From assembly GCA_019278155.1 (NCBI GenBank), contig JADMLC010000002.1, positions 1 to 64,000 of the forward strand: DNA of 64,000 bases. The letters run 5' to 3'. The stretch is from Candidatus Kinetoplastidibacterium crithidiae (GTDB lineage: Bacteria; Pseudomonadota; Gammaproteobacteria; Burkholderiales; Burkholderiaceae_B). The notes beneath the pieces are model-generated. The model was not told the DNA's origin. It did no database searches and saw only the letters and a list, made by a program, of their open reading frames with translations. Numbering within the stretch: the first letter of the stretch is position 1; every line of letters starts with the position of its first letter. The position numbers were made by a program, and so were the translations under genes. Shown in pieces: positions 38,504 to 47,300 of the stretch.

Positions 38504-39466
38504 ATGAGAAATAACTTTTTAGAATTTGAGCAGCCAATTGCTGAGCTTCAAGAAAAAATAGAACAGCTTAGGTATGTACAGTCTGATTCTGCTTTAGATA
38601 TTTCTGATGAGATAGATAGGTTGCAAAAGAAAAGTGAACAGTTGACGAAAAAAATTTATTCTAAATTAACGCCGTGGCAAGTAGCTTTGGTAGCAAGACA
38701 TCCTCAGAGGCCTTATACCCTGGATTATATTAATGAAATTTTTACTGATTTTCATGAATTGCATGGTGATAGAATGTATGCTGATGATCAGTCTATTGTT
38801 GGAGGATTAGCTAGGTTTGATGGTGTTTCTTGCATGATTATAGGTCATCAAAAAGGAAGGGATACGAAAGAAAGAGCTAGGCGTAATTTTGGCATGTCAA
38901 AACCAGAGGGATACAGAAAAGCTTTGCGATTAATGCGTTTAGCTGAGAAATTTAATATTCCTGTCTTTACTTTTATAGATACTCCTGGTGCCTATCCTGG
39001 AGTTGGTGCGGAAGAAAGAGGCCAATCTGAGGCAATAGGTCGCAATTTATACGTAATGGCAGAGTTGAAAGTTCCTATCATCTGTACGATCATTGGAGAG
39101 GGCGGATCTGGAGGTGCACTTGCTATTGCAGTTGGGAATGATGTTTTGATGTTGCAATATTCTACATATTCTGTGATTTCTCCTGAAGGATGTGCTTCTA
39201 TATTATGGCGTAGCCCTGGCAAAACTAAAGAAGCAGCAGAAGCATTGGCCATAGTTGCTACTCGTTTAAAAGAATTAGGCTTGATAAATAAAATAGTTAG
39301 TGAGCCATTAGGTGGTGCTCATAGAGAACCTCGTGTTATGGCTCAAATTTTAAGAGAATCACTAGTAGAATCTTTTACCGAAATCAATAAATTAAATCCT
39401 GAGCAATTAGTAAAACAAAGGATGTCTAACATATTATCTTTCGGGTCTTTCAAAGAAGTATCTTAG
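38504..39466 (+). CDS. accA: Acetyl-CoA carboxylase carboxyltransferase subunit alpha
   Basis: AccA pairs with AccD to transfer carboxyl from carboxybiotin to acetyl-CoA, giving malonyl-CoA for fatty acids. The family N-terminus is [19 protein letters not shown]. The crotonase-like core has DIHELHGD-type [51 protein letters not shown], and the oxyanion glycines in [17 protein letters not shown]. At 320 residues it is full length. It lies 12 bp before tilS. Confidence 0.96.
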   Translation: MRNNFLEFEQPIAELQEKIEQLRYVQSDSALDISDEIDRLQKKSEQLTKKIYSKLTPWQVALVARHPQRPYTLDYINEIFTDFHELHGDRMYADDQSIVGGLARFDGVSCMIIGHQKGRDTKERARRNFGMSKPEGYRKALRLMRLAEKFNIPVFTFIDTPGAYPGVGAEERGQSEAIGRNLYVMAELKVPIICTIIGEGGSGGALAIAVGNDVLMLQYSTYSVISPEGCASILWRSPGKTKEAAEALAIVATRLKELGLINKIVSEPLGGAHREPRVMAQILRESLVESFTEINKLNPEQLVKQRMSNILSFGSFKEVS

Positions 39467-39478
39467 GAATTAGTTATT

Positions 39479-40483
39479 ATGAATCATTCTTTTGTTGTGT
39501 TGTATGATAGCTTTGTTAATTCATTATTTGAATTAGAGGAATTGCCTAAGAAAATTGCTATAGCTGTTAGTGGTGGAGTTGACTCTTCAACAATGGCTTA
39601 TTTTGCAAAACAAGCGACAGAAAAATTTAATATTTCTATAGTATTGTTTCATGTAAATCATGGGCTTCAGGAAAGCTCTGATATCTGGTCTCGACAGGTT
39701 CATTCTTTAGCTGATTTGTTAGATATAGAAATACATGAAAAGAAAATATTAGTTGACTCTATAAAGCAGAAAGGGATTGAAGGAGCTGCTAGAGATGCAA
39801 GATATAGAGCTTTTTCTGATTTATCAAAGGAGCATGGAGTACGTCATATTTTTTTAGCTCACCATCAGAAAGATCAAGCAGAAACTTTATTGTTGCGTTT
39901 ATTTCGTGGTTCTGGTGTAAAGGGTATGATTGGTATGAAAAAAATATCTAGATCTAATCACATTTTTTACATTAGACCTTGGTTAGATATAGATAAAAAT
40001 GATATTGATATTGAAAGTAAAAGTTTTTCACTCAAAAATTCCTGGTTTCCTGTTAATGATCCTACTAATAAAAATCCGGCTTATTCTAGAGGAGTGATAA
40101 GATTATTTTTAGAGCCTATTCTTAATAAATATTGGCCTCAATGGAAAAAAACATTATGTAGACATGCTTCTCATATGAGAGATGCTGATAATATTATTGA
40201 GATTTTTACTAGTAACTATCTGAAAACATTGGATTTTGATGCTGAAGACTTCAGTTTTGCACTATCAAAATGGAGGTTAATTTTATCAAAACCAATACAA
40301 ATGCAGATTTTGAGACATTGGATTATGTTGCATAATATCAACTTACCTAGTAACGCATTATTAAATGAAATTTATAAACAACTTTCTCAATTGCATGCAT
40401 TAGGTTATGATCGTTGCATGACTGTTCATCATGATAATCATTTGATATTATGTAGAAGAGGTAGAGTATACATAGATAAATAA
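39479..40483 (+). CDS. tilS: tRNA(Ile)-lysidine synthetase
   Basis: TilS puts lysine on C34 of the tRNA-Ile with CAT anticodon so that it reads ATA, an important codon in this AT-rich genome. The PP-loop is IAIAVSGGVDSSTMAYFA near residue 25. FHVNHGLQESSDIW, EGAARDARYRAF and FLAHHQKDQAETLLLRLFRG follow as expected. At 334 residues it is shorter than the E. coli enzyme (over 400), with a reduced C-terminal region. An AGGA lies upstream of the ATG. Confidence 0.94.
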   Translation: MNHSFVVLYDSFVNSLFELEELPKKIAIAVSGGVDSSTMAYFAKQATEKFNISIVLFHVNHGLQESSDIWSRQVHSLADLLDIEIHEKKILVDSIKQKGIEGAARDARYRAFSDLSKEHGVRHIFLAHHQKDQAETLLLRLFRGSGVKGMIGMKKISRSNHIFYIRPWLDIDKNDIDIESKSFSLKNSWFPVNDPTNKNPAYSRGVIRLFLEPILNKYWPQWKKTLCRHASHMRDADNIIEIFTSNYLKTLDFDAEDFSFALSKWRLILSKPIQMQILRHWIMLHNINLPSNALLNEIYKQLSQLHALGYDRCMTVHHDNHLILCRRGRVYIDK

Positions 40484-40580
40484 TTACTAATGTAATATTG
40501 TTTAGTATAAAATAAAACTTGGTGATTATTTTGCAATATGATTATTGGTGTTTTTTTTTGATATTTTATTAGAGTAAGAA

Positions 40581-41846
40581 ATGTCGTTATTCGTTCATAA
40601 ATATGGTGGGACATCGATGGGCTCCATTGAGCGCATCAAAAATGTAGCTTGTCGAGTTGCAAAATGGCACAAGGCTGGCCATCAGGTTGTAGTAGTTCCT
40701 TCTGCTATGTCTGGTGAAACTAATCGTTTGTTGAGTCTTGCGAAAGAGTTAACTCCTTTTCCTGACACTAGAGAATTAGATATGATAGCAGCCACTGGCG
40801 AACAAGTTAGTAGTGCCTTGTTAGCCATTGCATTGCAGTCTTTAGGTATTTCTGCTAGAAGTTATACTGGATGGCAGGTGCCTATCAAGACTGATTCTGC
40901 TTATAGTAAAGCTAGAATTATGTCGATAGATGGTGATCATATTCTTTCTGATTTAAAGCAGGGTCGTGTTGTGGTCATAACAGGTTTCCAAGGTGTTGAT
41001 CAGGAAAACAATATTACAACTTTAGGTCGTGGAGGATCTGATACATCTGCAGTTGCTATTGCCGCTGCTTTGAAAGCTGATGAGTGTTTAATATATACTG
41101 ACGTAAATGGTGTCTATACAACTGATCCTAGAGTTGTTCCCGAAGCGAGATGTATGCCTAGAGTTTCATTTGAAGAAATGTTGGAAATGGCATCTCTTGG
41201 ATCTAAAGTTTTACAAATACGTTCTGTTGAGTTTGCTGGCAAGTATAGTGTGCCAATAAGGGTATTATCGTCATTAACTGATGTTAATATTCCTTTAGAT
41301 GAAGAAATGTATTCTGGAACACTGATAAATTTTGAGGAAAATGATAATATGGAAGCTGCTGTAGTTTCTGGCATAGCATTTAGTAGGGATGAGGCTAAGA
41401 TTACATTAATAGCAGTACCTGATACTCCAGGTATTGCTCATTCTATACTTGGTCCTGTTGCTGCTGCCAATATAGAGGTTGATATGATTTTACAAAATCA
41501 ATCTGTTGCTGGATGTACTGATTTTTCTTTTACTGTAAACCGTTCTGATTTTAAACGGACATTAGATCTTTTGGAAAATGATATTGTTCCTGCTGTACAA
41601 GCAAGAGAGATAAGCACAGATGACAAAGTAGCTAAAGTGTCCATAGTTGGTGTTGGAATGCGTTCTCATGTAGGTGTCGCTAGTTTGATGTTTAAAACCT
41701 TGTCTCAAGAGGGTATAAATATTAAAATGATAAGTACCAGTGAAATCAAAACTTCTGTTATAATAGATGACAAATATATGGAGTTGGCTGTACGTTCTTT
41801 ACATAAAGCATTTGGTTTAGAGCATGGCTCTGACAATAGTAAGTAG
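40581..41846 (+). CDS. lysC: Aspartate kinase
   Basis: This enzyme phosphorylates aspartate at the head of the lysine, threonine and methionine pathways. It begins LFVHKYGGTSMGSIERI, the kinase signature, and has VVVPSAMSGETNRLL, TLGRGGSDTSAVAIAAAL, and IYTDVNGVYTTDPRVV. Two C-terminal ACT domains follow (ITLIAVPDTPGIAHSILG near 275; VSIVGVGMRSHVGVASLMFK near 350), which normally give lysine or threonine feedback inhibition. At 421 residues it is the short monofunctional type. tRNA-Ser follows by 19 bp. Confidence 0.95.
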   Translation: MSLFVHKYGGTSMGSIERIKNVACRVAKWHKAGHQVVVVPSAMSGETNRLLSLAKELTPFPDTRELDMIAATGEQVSSALLAIALQSLGISARSYTGWQVPIKTDSAYSKARIMSIDGDHILSDLKQGRVVVITGFQGVDQENNITTLGRGGSDTSAVAIAAALKADECLIYTDVNGVYTTDPRVVPEARCMPRVSFEEMLEMASLGSKVLQIRSVEFAGKYSVPIRVLSSLTDVNIPLDEEMYSGTLINFEENDNMEAAVVSGIAFSRDEAKITLIAVPDTPGIAHSILGPVAAANIEVDMILQNQSVAGCTDFSFTVNRSDFKRTLDLLENDIVPAVQAREISTDDKVAKVSIVGVGMRSHVGVASLMFKTLSQEGINIKMISTSEIKTSVIIDDKYMELAVRSLHKAFGLEHGSDNSK

Positions 41847-41865
41847 TGTTTAGTGTAGTTGTTTT

Positions 41866-41957
41866 GGAGGCGTGCCCGAGTGGCTGAAGGGGCTCCCCTG
41901 CTAAGGGAGTGTGTGGCAAAAACTGCACCGTGAGTTCGAATCTCACCGCCTCCGCCA
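41866..41957 (+). tRNA. tRNA-Ser (anticodon GCT)
   Basis: This is a 92-nt class II tRNA with a long variable arm. Acceptor GGAGGCG pairs with CGCCTCC, the anticodon loop is CTGCTAA with anticodon GCT, T stem GTGAG/CTCAC encloses TTCGAAT, and CCA is encoded. It reads AGT/AGC. It lies directly after lysC. Confidence 0.96.
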
Positions 41958-42074
41958 GATTTTTTTGTTATTATTTTTTTATTGTAATTTATTTAGTTAT
42001 TGTTTATAATATGGCATCCATTAGTCTTGATTGCTATTGGTTAATTTTGAAATTAGAATTTTTTAATTTCATGT

Positions 42075-42103
42075 AATACAGCTAGTCAAAAGCTAGCTGT
42101 ATT
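42075..42103 (+). terminator. 11-bp perfect hairpin between two tRNA genes, possible terminator
   Basis: AATACAGCTAG (42075-42085) pairs perfectly with CTAGCTGTATT (42093-42103) across a 7-nt loop. Only a broken T tract follows (TTGGTCTGTTTT). It may end transcription from lysC and tRNA-Ser before tRNA-Arg. Confidence 0.5.
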
Positions 42104-42134
42104 TGGTCTGTTTTATAGATTGCATTTATTAAAT

Positions 42135-42212
42135 GCGCCCGTAGCTCAGTTGGATTAGAGTACTTGGCTACGAACCAAGGGGTCGTGGGTTCAAATCCTG
42201 CCGGGCGCACCA
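42135..42212 (+). tRNA. tRNA-Arg (anticodon ACG)
   Basis: This 78-nt tRNA has acceptor GCGCCCG paired with CGGGCGC and anticodon ACG in loop CTACGAA. The A34 would be deaminated to inosine to read CGT, CGC and CGA. T loop is TTCAAAT and CCA is encoded. The T stem contains two G.T pairs. A terminator hairpin follows at once. Confidence 0.96.
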
Positions 42213-42220
42213 ATATTTTA

Positions 42221-42260
42221 AGTCTAGGTGTTTGTTTTTTTACGACCCTAGGCTTTTTTT
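42221..42260 (+). terminator. Rho-independent terminator after tRNA-Arg
   Basis: AGTCTAGG (42221-42228) pairs with CCTAGGCT (42247-42254), with one T.G pair, and is followed by a run of T (42254-42260). It begins 9 bp after the tRNA end. Confidence 0.75.
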
Positions 42261-42373
42261 ATGTTCTTTAGTTTAAAAATTAAACAGTTTATATAAGAAT
42301 TTGTTATCATTGATTTTTTTTATGATGTTCAATTAGTTATTAATAAACTTATCCACAATTTATGTTAATAAGT

Positions 42374-42823
42374 TTATTGTAATAGATCGTCATCAAGAAA
42401 ATTAGGTATAGGAATTATGTTGATTCCTTCTTCTTCTAGTTCTTTTTTTTCATCAAGTGATATAGTGCCTTTTATCGAAGTCTTTTGAGATTCTCCTGAA
42501 TGTATCAATCTAGCTTCTTCTGCAAAGCTGTTTCCAACATTTTCTGCTTTATTTATAATTTGACGCAGACTTTCTATAGTTTTAGCCTGCTGTTCTAGTG
42601 ATGTCCTGTTTAAATCACCATTAGATTGTGTTTTTTCTAGAGTATTTGATCTTTTTTTCCCTATATATGGAGTTGACAATAGTTTTGATATTGTTGATGA
42701 AGAACAAATAGGACATGTTATAAGATTTTTGGATATCTGTTCTTCGTATTCATTATGAGAACTAAACCACCCTTCAAATATATGTTCATTATTACAATGT
42801 AGATTAAAAACTTTTATGCTCAT
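42374..42823 (-). CDS. DUF1178 family protein
   Basis: This 149-residue protein of unknown function matches the DUF1178 family, common in alpha- and betaproteobacteria. It opens MSIKVFNLHCNNEHIFEGWF, followed by a CxxC (TCPICSS) near residue 38 that with the earlier Cys/His could form a small zinc ribbon. The rest is charged and helical and ends with EEEGINIIPIPNFLDDD, similar to the usual acidic C-terminus. It lies downstream of efp on the same strand, 52 bp away, and may be cotranscribed. Confidence 0.85.
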   Translation of the reverse strand: MSIKVFNLHCNNEHIFEGWFSSHNEYEEQISKNLITCPICSSSTISKLLSTPYIGKKRSNTLEKTQSNGDLNRTSLEQQAKTIESLRQIINKAENVGNSFAEEARLIHSGESQKTSIKGTISLDEKKELEEEGINIIPIPNFLDDDLLQ

Positions 42824-42875
42824 TATATAATACTATTTGATTAGTATAGACATAAATATATTTATGTCTATAAAG

Positions 42876-43394
42876 TTAATTTACTATTTTTCTATACTCA
42901 TCTGTTCTAGTGTCAATTTCTATTTTATCGCCTATCTTACAGAATAAAGGAACGCTTATCTCAAAGCCGGTATTAATTTTTGCTGGTTTCATAACCTTGC
43001 CAGAAGTATCTCCTCTAACTGCAGGTTCTGTGTATATTATTTCTCTTATTAATATTGTAGGCAAATCAACTGATATCGCTTTGTTATTGTAAAAAACGAC
43101 CTCAACTTGTAAATCATCTTGAATATATTTAAGAGCATTTTCCATGCATTCTTTTTCTATTTCATATTGGTTAAATTCATTATCCATAAATACATACATA
43201 GGGTCATTATAGTATGAATATACACATTCTTTTTTTTCAAGTTGTACTATTTCAAATTTTTCATCAGCTTTATATACTGACTCACTAATAGAACCAACAA
43301 GTAAATTTTTAAACTTCATTTTAACAACAGCAGAATTTCTGCCTGATTTGTTATATTCAGTGCGTTGTACTACAAGAGGTTCTCCTCCGATCAT
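42876..43394 (-). CDS. efp: Elongation factor P (arginine-type), normal start codon lost
   Basis: EF-P relieves ribosomes stalled at polyproline. The loop [19 protein letters not shown] carries Arg (position 32 in full-length numbering), the rhamnosylation site of the EarP type. [19 protein letters not shown] and [14 protein letters not shown] are typical of domains II and III. The first ATG in frame is 43394, giving 172 residues. The reading frame upstream continues to match EF-P ([12 protein letters not shown]), but the codon where ATG is expected, 43433-43431, is TAG. GGAG lies 9 bp before that codon. Either initiation is internal or unusual, or there is a mutation or sequence error. It lies between earP and DUF1178. 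Confidence 0.88.
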   Translation of the reverse strand: MIGGEPLVVQRTEYNKSGRNSAVVKMKFKNLLVGSISESVYKADEKFEIVQLEKKECVYSYYNDPMYVFMDNEFNQYEIEKECMENALKYIQDDLQVEVVFYNNKAISVDLPTILIREIIYTEPAVRGDTSGKVMKPAKINTGFEISVPLFCKIGDKIEIDTRTDEYRKIVN

Positions 43395-43547
43395 TACAAC
43401 ATTTCCAGTTCTTAATTCCTGGGCAGTCTTCTAATTTAAAAACTCCGATATGATAAATTTGTTAATTAAATATTTTTATGTGAAAAAATACAACATTCTA
43501 TATTTTATTTAACTAGTCTTAAAAAGATTAATTTTTATTAAAAAATG

Positions 43548-44666
43548 CTACAAGATTTTAGCGTTTTTAAAATGTTTTGTGCAGAATTTTAACAGTCTAA
43601 AGGATAACGAGCTTTGTTGACTCAGATTATTCGACCAATTTTTAGCATGTTTTTGCCATTTTATCCAGTTTTCGTATGAAAATGATTCTTGTATGCTTTT
43701 AATCAGAAGATTTGAATTATTCTTATTCCAAGAGTACATTAATTTTTTAACAGAAATTGGAGGGTTATAAATATTTATCCAATAATCTAATTTGTTGATA
43801 TGAATATTATCTTTTTGTTTATATATGTTCCAAATCATAGGGCGACCAGACCAAATGGCTCTTATGAATGAATCTTCTCCTCTAACAAAATTTACGTCCA
43901 TACTCCAAAGTAGTTTATCAAAATCATTTTGGTCAATAAATGGTATTTTAATAATCTTTATCATTGTATGATCATAGTATTTAGCAAATTGAAGTATAGG
44001 ATTTCCTATGTTTGCGAAAATAACTATTTCTTTATTTAGTTTTATAAATCCTTTTATTATATCTTCAATTGGTGTTGTATTATAGCAGAACAGGTAGCAA
44101 AAAATTTTGTTAGATCTTTCTTTTAATAAGTTATCATCGATCCCCAATGTTTTTAGAAAAGACATCTGAGTTGATAAAGATTCTTGAAAAACGTTTCTTT
44201 TTTTTATTAAATTAGGTTCTAAAATTATCCCGCCGGTTTTATCATTAAAACCAGGGAAGAAAAAAAATTTATTGCTGTTTTTTGATATTTTGGATGGAAG
44301 CAAATGGCAACTTTCTATCCAAGACTCAGCTGTCAAATATTCTATATTTATCCAACAAGATCTATTTTCTATGATTTTATGTATATACTCATCTGGAATT
44401 TTACAACTAAAGGTTTCTATAATTAATTCTGCAGGTTTAATTTCTAATATATAGTCACTATTCCAATCTAATATTTGTATATTGTCGATTATTTGATATT
44501 TGGAATTAGAATTTATTTTGGAGTTTATTGATGATAATGTTGTTAAATTATCTACAATCAATCTTACAATGCAATTATAATTATTAGCTAAGTCATTAGC
44601 TAATCTCCAAGAAAATCCTATATCTCCATAGTTATCTATTATTTTGCAAAAAATATCAATTTTCAT
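43548..44666 (-). CDS. earP: EF-P arginine-32 rhamnosyltransferase EarP
   Basis: EarP (formerly DUF2331) transfers rhamnose from dTDP-beta-L-rhamnose to Arg32 of EF-P, which activates it. The N-terminal catalytic segment is MKIDIFCKIIDNYGDIGFSW, with Asp11 and Asp15 matching the two essential aspartates of known EarP. The C-terminal donor-binding block VNFVRGEDSFIRAIWSGRPM contains the conserved Glu, followed by IWNIYKQKDNIHINKLDYW. At 372 residues it is full length. It sits directly upstream of efp on the same strand. The donor pathway genes rmlBDC are at 22730-25174. Functional assignment is strong by family and context. Confidence 0.93.
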   Translation of the reverse strand: MKIDIFCKIIDNYGDIGFSWRLANDLANNYNCIVRLIVDNLTTLSSINSKINSNSKYQIIDNIQILDWNSDYILEIKPAELIIETFSCKIPDEYIHKIIENRSCWINIEYLTAESWIESCHLLPSKISKNSNKFFFFPGFNDKTGGIILEPNLIKKRNVFQESLSTQMSFLKTLGIDDNLLKERSNKIFCYLFCYNTTPIEDIIKGFIKLNKEIVIFANIGNPILQFAKYYDHTMIKIIKIPFIDQNDFDKLLWSMDVNFVRGEDSFIRAIWSGRPMIWNIYKQKDNIHINKLDYWINIYNPPISVKKLMYSWNKNNSNLLIKSIQESFSYENWIKWQKHAKNWSNNLSQQSSLSFRLLKFCTKHFKNAKIL

Positions 44667-45037
44667 TATTAACCATAATTTATATAATATTCTTTGAACG
44701 TAAGATATTGTAAATTAATATATATTGTTTACATTTTTTAGATTTATTTTTATTCTAGTTTTTTGTAGATTAGATTCTAAAATTCATAAATATATTAATT
44801 ATAATACTATAATCTATTATACGTTGATTAGATCTTAAAATTATTAGTTTTGCTCTATAAGTTTTTTTAAGATATATGTGTATAGCATTATGTGCATAAA
44901 TCAATGTTTCGAATATAATCTAAATTATATAGCTACTATTAAAATTTATGAAAAATGTTTTAGAAAAACTTATATTATAAGAATAGCTAAATGAATTACT
45001 CATCCGATAATTAGTCATTTAAGAGAAAAGTATAGCA
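44667..45037. other. 371-bp gene-free AT-rich region between earP and a divergent dehydrogenase gene
   Basis: No supported gene or RNA is seen. It separates two divergent genes and must hold their promoters, but no -35/-10 pair stands out from the AT-rich background. Confidence 0.55.
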
Positions 45038-46468
45038 ATGAGCTTTTTGAACAGTCTAGCATCAATAGTTGGATCTGATTATGTATTGACAGGGGAAAAT
45101 GCCCTGCCTTTTTTATCTGATTGGCGTGGTCGTTATACAGCGAATGCTATAGCCATAGTTCGTCCTAGTAGCGTTGAAAGTATTGTACATATTGTTCAAT
45201 TATGCAAACAATATAACATTGCAATTGTTCCTCAAGGAGGGAATACTGGATTGTGTGGTGGAAGCATACCGAATAGCAATTCAAAAGATTCCATAATCTT
45301 ATCCAGTACTAGACTTAATAAAATTAGAGAGATAGATCTGTCAAACAATTCCATAGTTGTAGAAGCTGGTTGTACTCTACAGAAGCTACAAGATATATCT
45401 TTAGCAAATAATAGATATTTTCCATTGAGTTTAGCTTCTGAGGGAACTTGTACTATCGGTGGTAATTTAGCTACAAATGCTGGCGGTACACAAGTTCTAA
45501 GGTACGGAAACATAAGAGAATTGACTCTTGGTATAGAGGTTGTTGGTCCGGATGGAGATATTGTTGATCTGCTAAGAGCACTTAGAAAAGATAATACAGG
45601 TTATAGTTTGAAGGATCTTTATATTGGGAGTGAAGGTACTCTTGGTATTATTACTGCTGCTACATTAAAATTATTTCCTATTTGTAATAAAAAATGGGCT
45701 ATTTTAGTTCCTCTGTCTTCTATAGAAAATGCGATTACACTATTGATGGAAACTCGTTGTTTCTTTGATTCATCTCTAACTGCTTTTGAATTAATTAGTC
45801 AGTTTTCTTTAAAGCTGTCATTGGATTTTTTAAATGATAAAAGATATAGATTAGATAGTAATTTTATTGATCATCCATGGTTTATTTTATTGGAAATATC
45901 AGTTATTGATGGCATTAGAGAGGTTGATGATTTCATGTCCAACAGAATTAATTTTTTTATGGAGAAGTGTATTGATCTCGGATATATAGACGATGCCATT
46001 ATTTCATCTGATAATTTGCATTTTGCATCCTTGTGGCATTTAAGAGAAAGTATACCTTTAGCAGAAAAAAATTTTGGTAAAGGCATTAAACATGATATAT
46101 CTTTACCCATTTCTTTAATACCAATCTTCCTTAGTGATATGAAGAAATCTTTAGACGTATACTTCAATGGTGTTCGAATAGTTGTATTTGGCCATCTTGG
46201 AGATGGTAATTTGCACTATAATGTTTTTAGATCTATTAATCAGTCAGAAGAGAATCTTTTATCTTTACAGTGTCAGATTTATGATTTAGTGCATAGCAAA
46301 GTGTATGAATTGGGTGGTTCTATCAGTGCTGAACATGGTATAGGTCAATTAAAAGTTAATGAGCTACAAAAGTATAAAAATGCTAATGCATTAGGCATAA
46401 TGCTTAGATTAAAGAAATCTATAGACCCAGATAATATAATGAATCCAGGTAAAATATTAGATATCTAA
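45038..46468 (+). CDS. FAD-linked 2-hydroxyacid dehydrogenase (GlcD/D-2-hydroxyglutarate dehydrogenase-like)
   Basis: This 476-residue flavoenzyme has an N-terminal FAD-binding (PCMH) domain and a C-terminal FAD-oxidase domain. The flavin pyrophosphate loop is IVPQGGNTGLCGGSIPNSNS near residue 65, followed by EGTCTIGGNLATNAGGTQVL and LYIGSEGTLGIITAATL. The C-terminal metal and substrate region shows FGHLGDGNLHYNV and SISAEHGIGQLK. Relatives oxidise D-lactate, glycolate or D-2-hydroxyglutarate; the substrate cannot be decided here. It ends 4 bp from the convergent mutM stop. Confidence 0.88.
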   Translation: MSFLNSLASIVGSDYVLTGENALPFLSDWRGRYTANAIAIVRPSSVESIVHIVQLCKQYNIAIVPQGGNTGLCGGSIPNSNSKDSIILSSTRLNKIREIDLSNNSIVVEAGCTLQKLQDISLANNRYFPLSLASEGTCTIGGNLATNAGGTQVLRYGNIRELTLGIEVVGPDGDIVDLLRALRKDNTGYSLKDLYIGSEGTLGIITAATLKLFPICNKKWAILVPLSSIENAITLLMETRCFFDSSLTAFELISQFSLKLSLDFLNDKRYRLDSNFIDHPWFILLEISVIDGIREVDDFMSNRINFFMEKCIDLGYIDDAIISSDNLHFASLWHLRESIPLAEKNFGKGIKHDISLPISLIPIFLSDMKKSLDVYFNGVRIVVFGHLGDGNLHYNVFRSINQSEENLLSLQCQIYDLVHSKVYELGGSISAEHGIGQLKVNELQKYKNANALGIMLRLKKSIDPDNIMNPGKILDI

Positions 46469-46472
46469 ACAA

Positions 46473-47300
46473 TCAGTTTTGACAATTTGGACAATAATAA
46501 GTTGATCTTTTATTTTGAAGGATTTTTAATATATAATCTTTATTACATACAACACATTTCTGACCTTCTTTATTATATACACAGGCATGTTGTTCTATAT
46601 ATTTGCCAGATATACCATTAGTATTCACAAAATCTTTTAAAGAGCTACCTCCTGACTCTATTGCAATATAAAGAACATTTTTTATTGTGTTTGCAAGTAG
46701 TTCACATTCTTTCAAAGAAAGCATTTTAGCCATTTTCGTAGGGTTGATTCGTGCTTTGAATAAACTTTCAGATGCATAAATATTACCAGTTCCTACTACA
46801 ATTTTGCCACTAAGTAGTGCTTGTTTTATTGAACAATTACGTTTTTTGAACCTATCAAATAAATATTGTCCATTTAATTCTTTAGAAAATGGTTCTATTC
46901 CTAGGTTTTTTATTAGATCATGCTCGTAGATAGAACCATTTTGTTTAGGATGCCATATAACAGCACCGAAGCGCCTAGGGTCATTTAGCCTAAGAGAAAA
47001 ATTTTCAAAAAACCATTCTATATGATCATGTTTTGCCAAAATATTATTTTTTTCGCTAAATTTTAATGATCCGGACATTCCTAGGTGTATTAATTGTATT
47101 CCATGTTCAAAATGAATTAATAAGTATTTACCCCTTCGTGTGCAATTCATAATTAACTTATTTTCTAAGATTTTATTTAAATCATGTCTAACAGGCCAAC
47201 GAAAACGACTTTCTCTAATGACAACTTTTTTTAATTGTTTATTTGTAATTTTGTTGTGTAATTCTTGTCTTATTATTTCTACTTCTGGTAATTCTGGCAT
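46473..47300 (-). CDS. mutM: Formamidopyrimidine-DNA glycosylase
   Basis: MutM (Fpg) removes 8-oxoguanine and formamidopyrimidines. The N-terminal catalytic proline and acidic residue are in MPELPEVEIIRQEL, Lys57 lies in RRGKYLLIHFEHG, and the helix-two-turn-helix part has GKIVVGTGNIYASESLF. The C-terminal four-cysteine zinc finger is ACVYNKEGQKCVVC then YYCPNCQ. The 275-residue protein is complete. It converges on the FAD dehydrogenase gene and is preceded by a long gene-free region. Confidence 0.96.
   Translation of the reverse strand: MPELPEVEIIRQELHNKITNKQLKKVVIRESRFRWPVRHDLNKILENKLIMNCTRRGKYLLIHFEHGIQLIHLGMSGSLKFSEKNNILAKHDHIEWFFENFSLRLNDPRRFGAVIWHPKQNGSIYEHDLIKNLGIEPFSKELNGQYLFDRFKKRNCSIKQALLSGKIVVGTGNIYASESLFKARINPTKMAKMLSLKECELLANTIKNVLYIAIESGGSSLKDFVNTNGISGKYIEQHACVYNKEGQKCVVCNKDYILKILQNKRSTYYCPNCQN

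Noticed and set aside
42349..42357. A perfect 9-bp DnaA box (TTATCCACA) in a hairpin loop downstream of tRNA-Arg, possible origin
   Set aside because: It is a single copy with no cluster, no dnaA/dnaN/gidA neighbours, and about one chance match is expected in 64 kb on two strands.
42342..42378. An 11-bp inverted repeat (AATAAACTTAT/ATAAGTTTATT) at the end of the DUF1178 gene as a terminator
   Set aside because: The stem is almost all A/T with a 15-nt loop and no T tract, so it cannot be told from the background.
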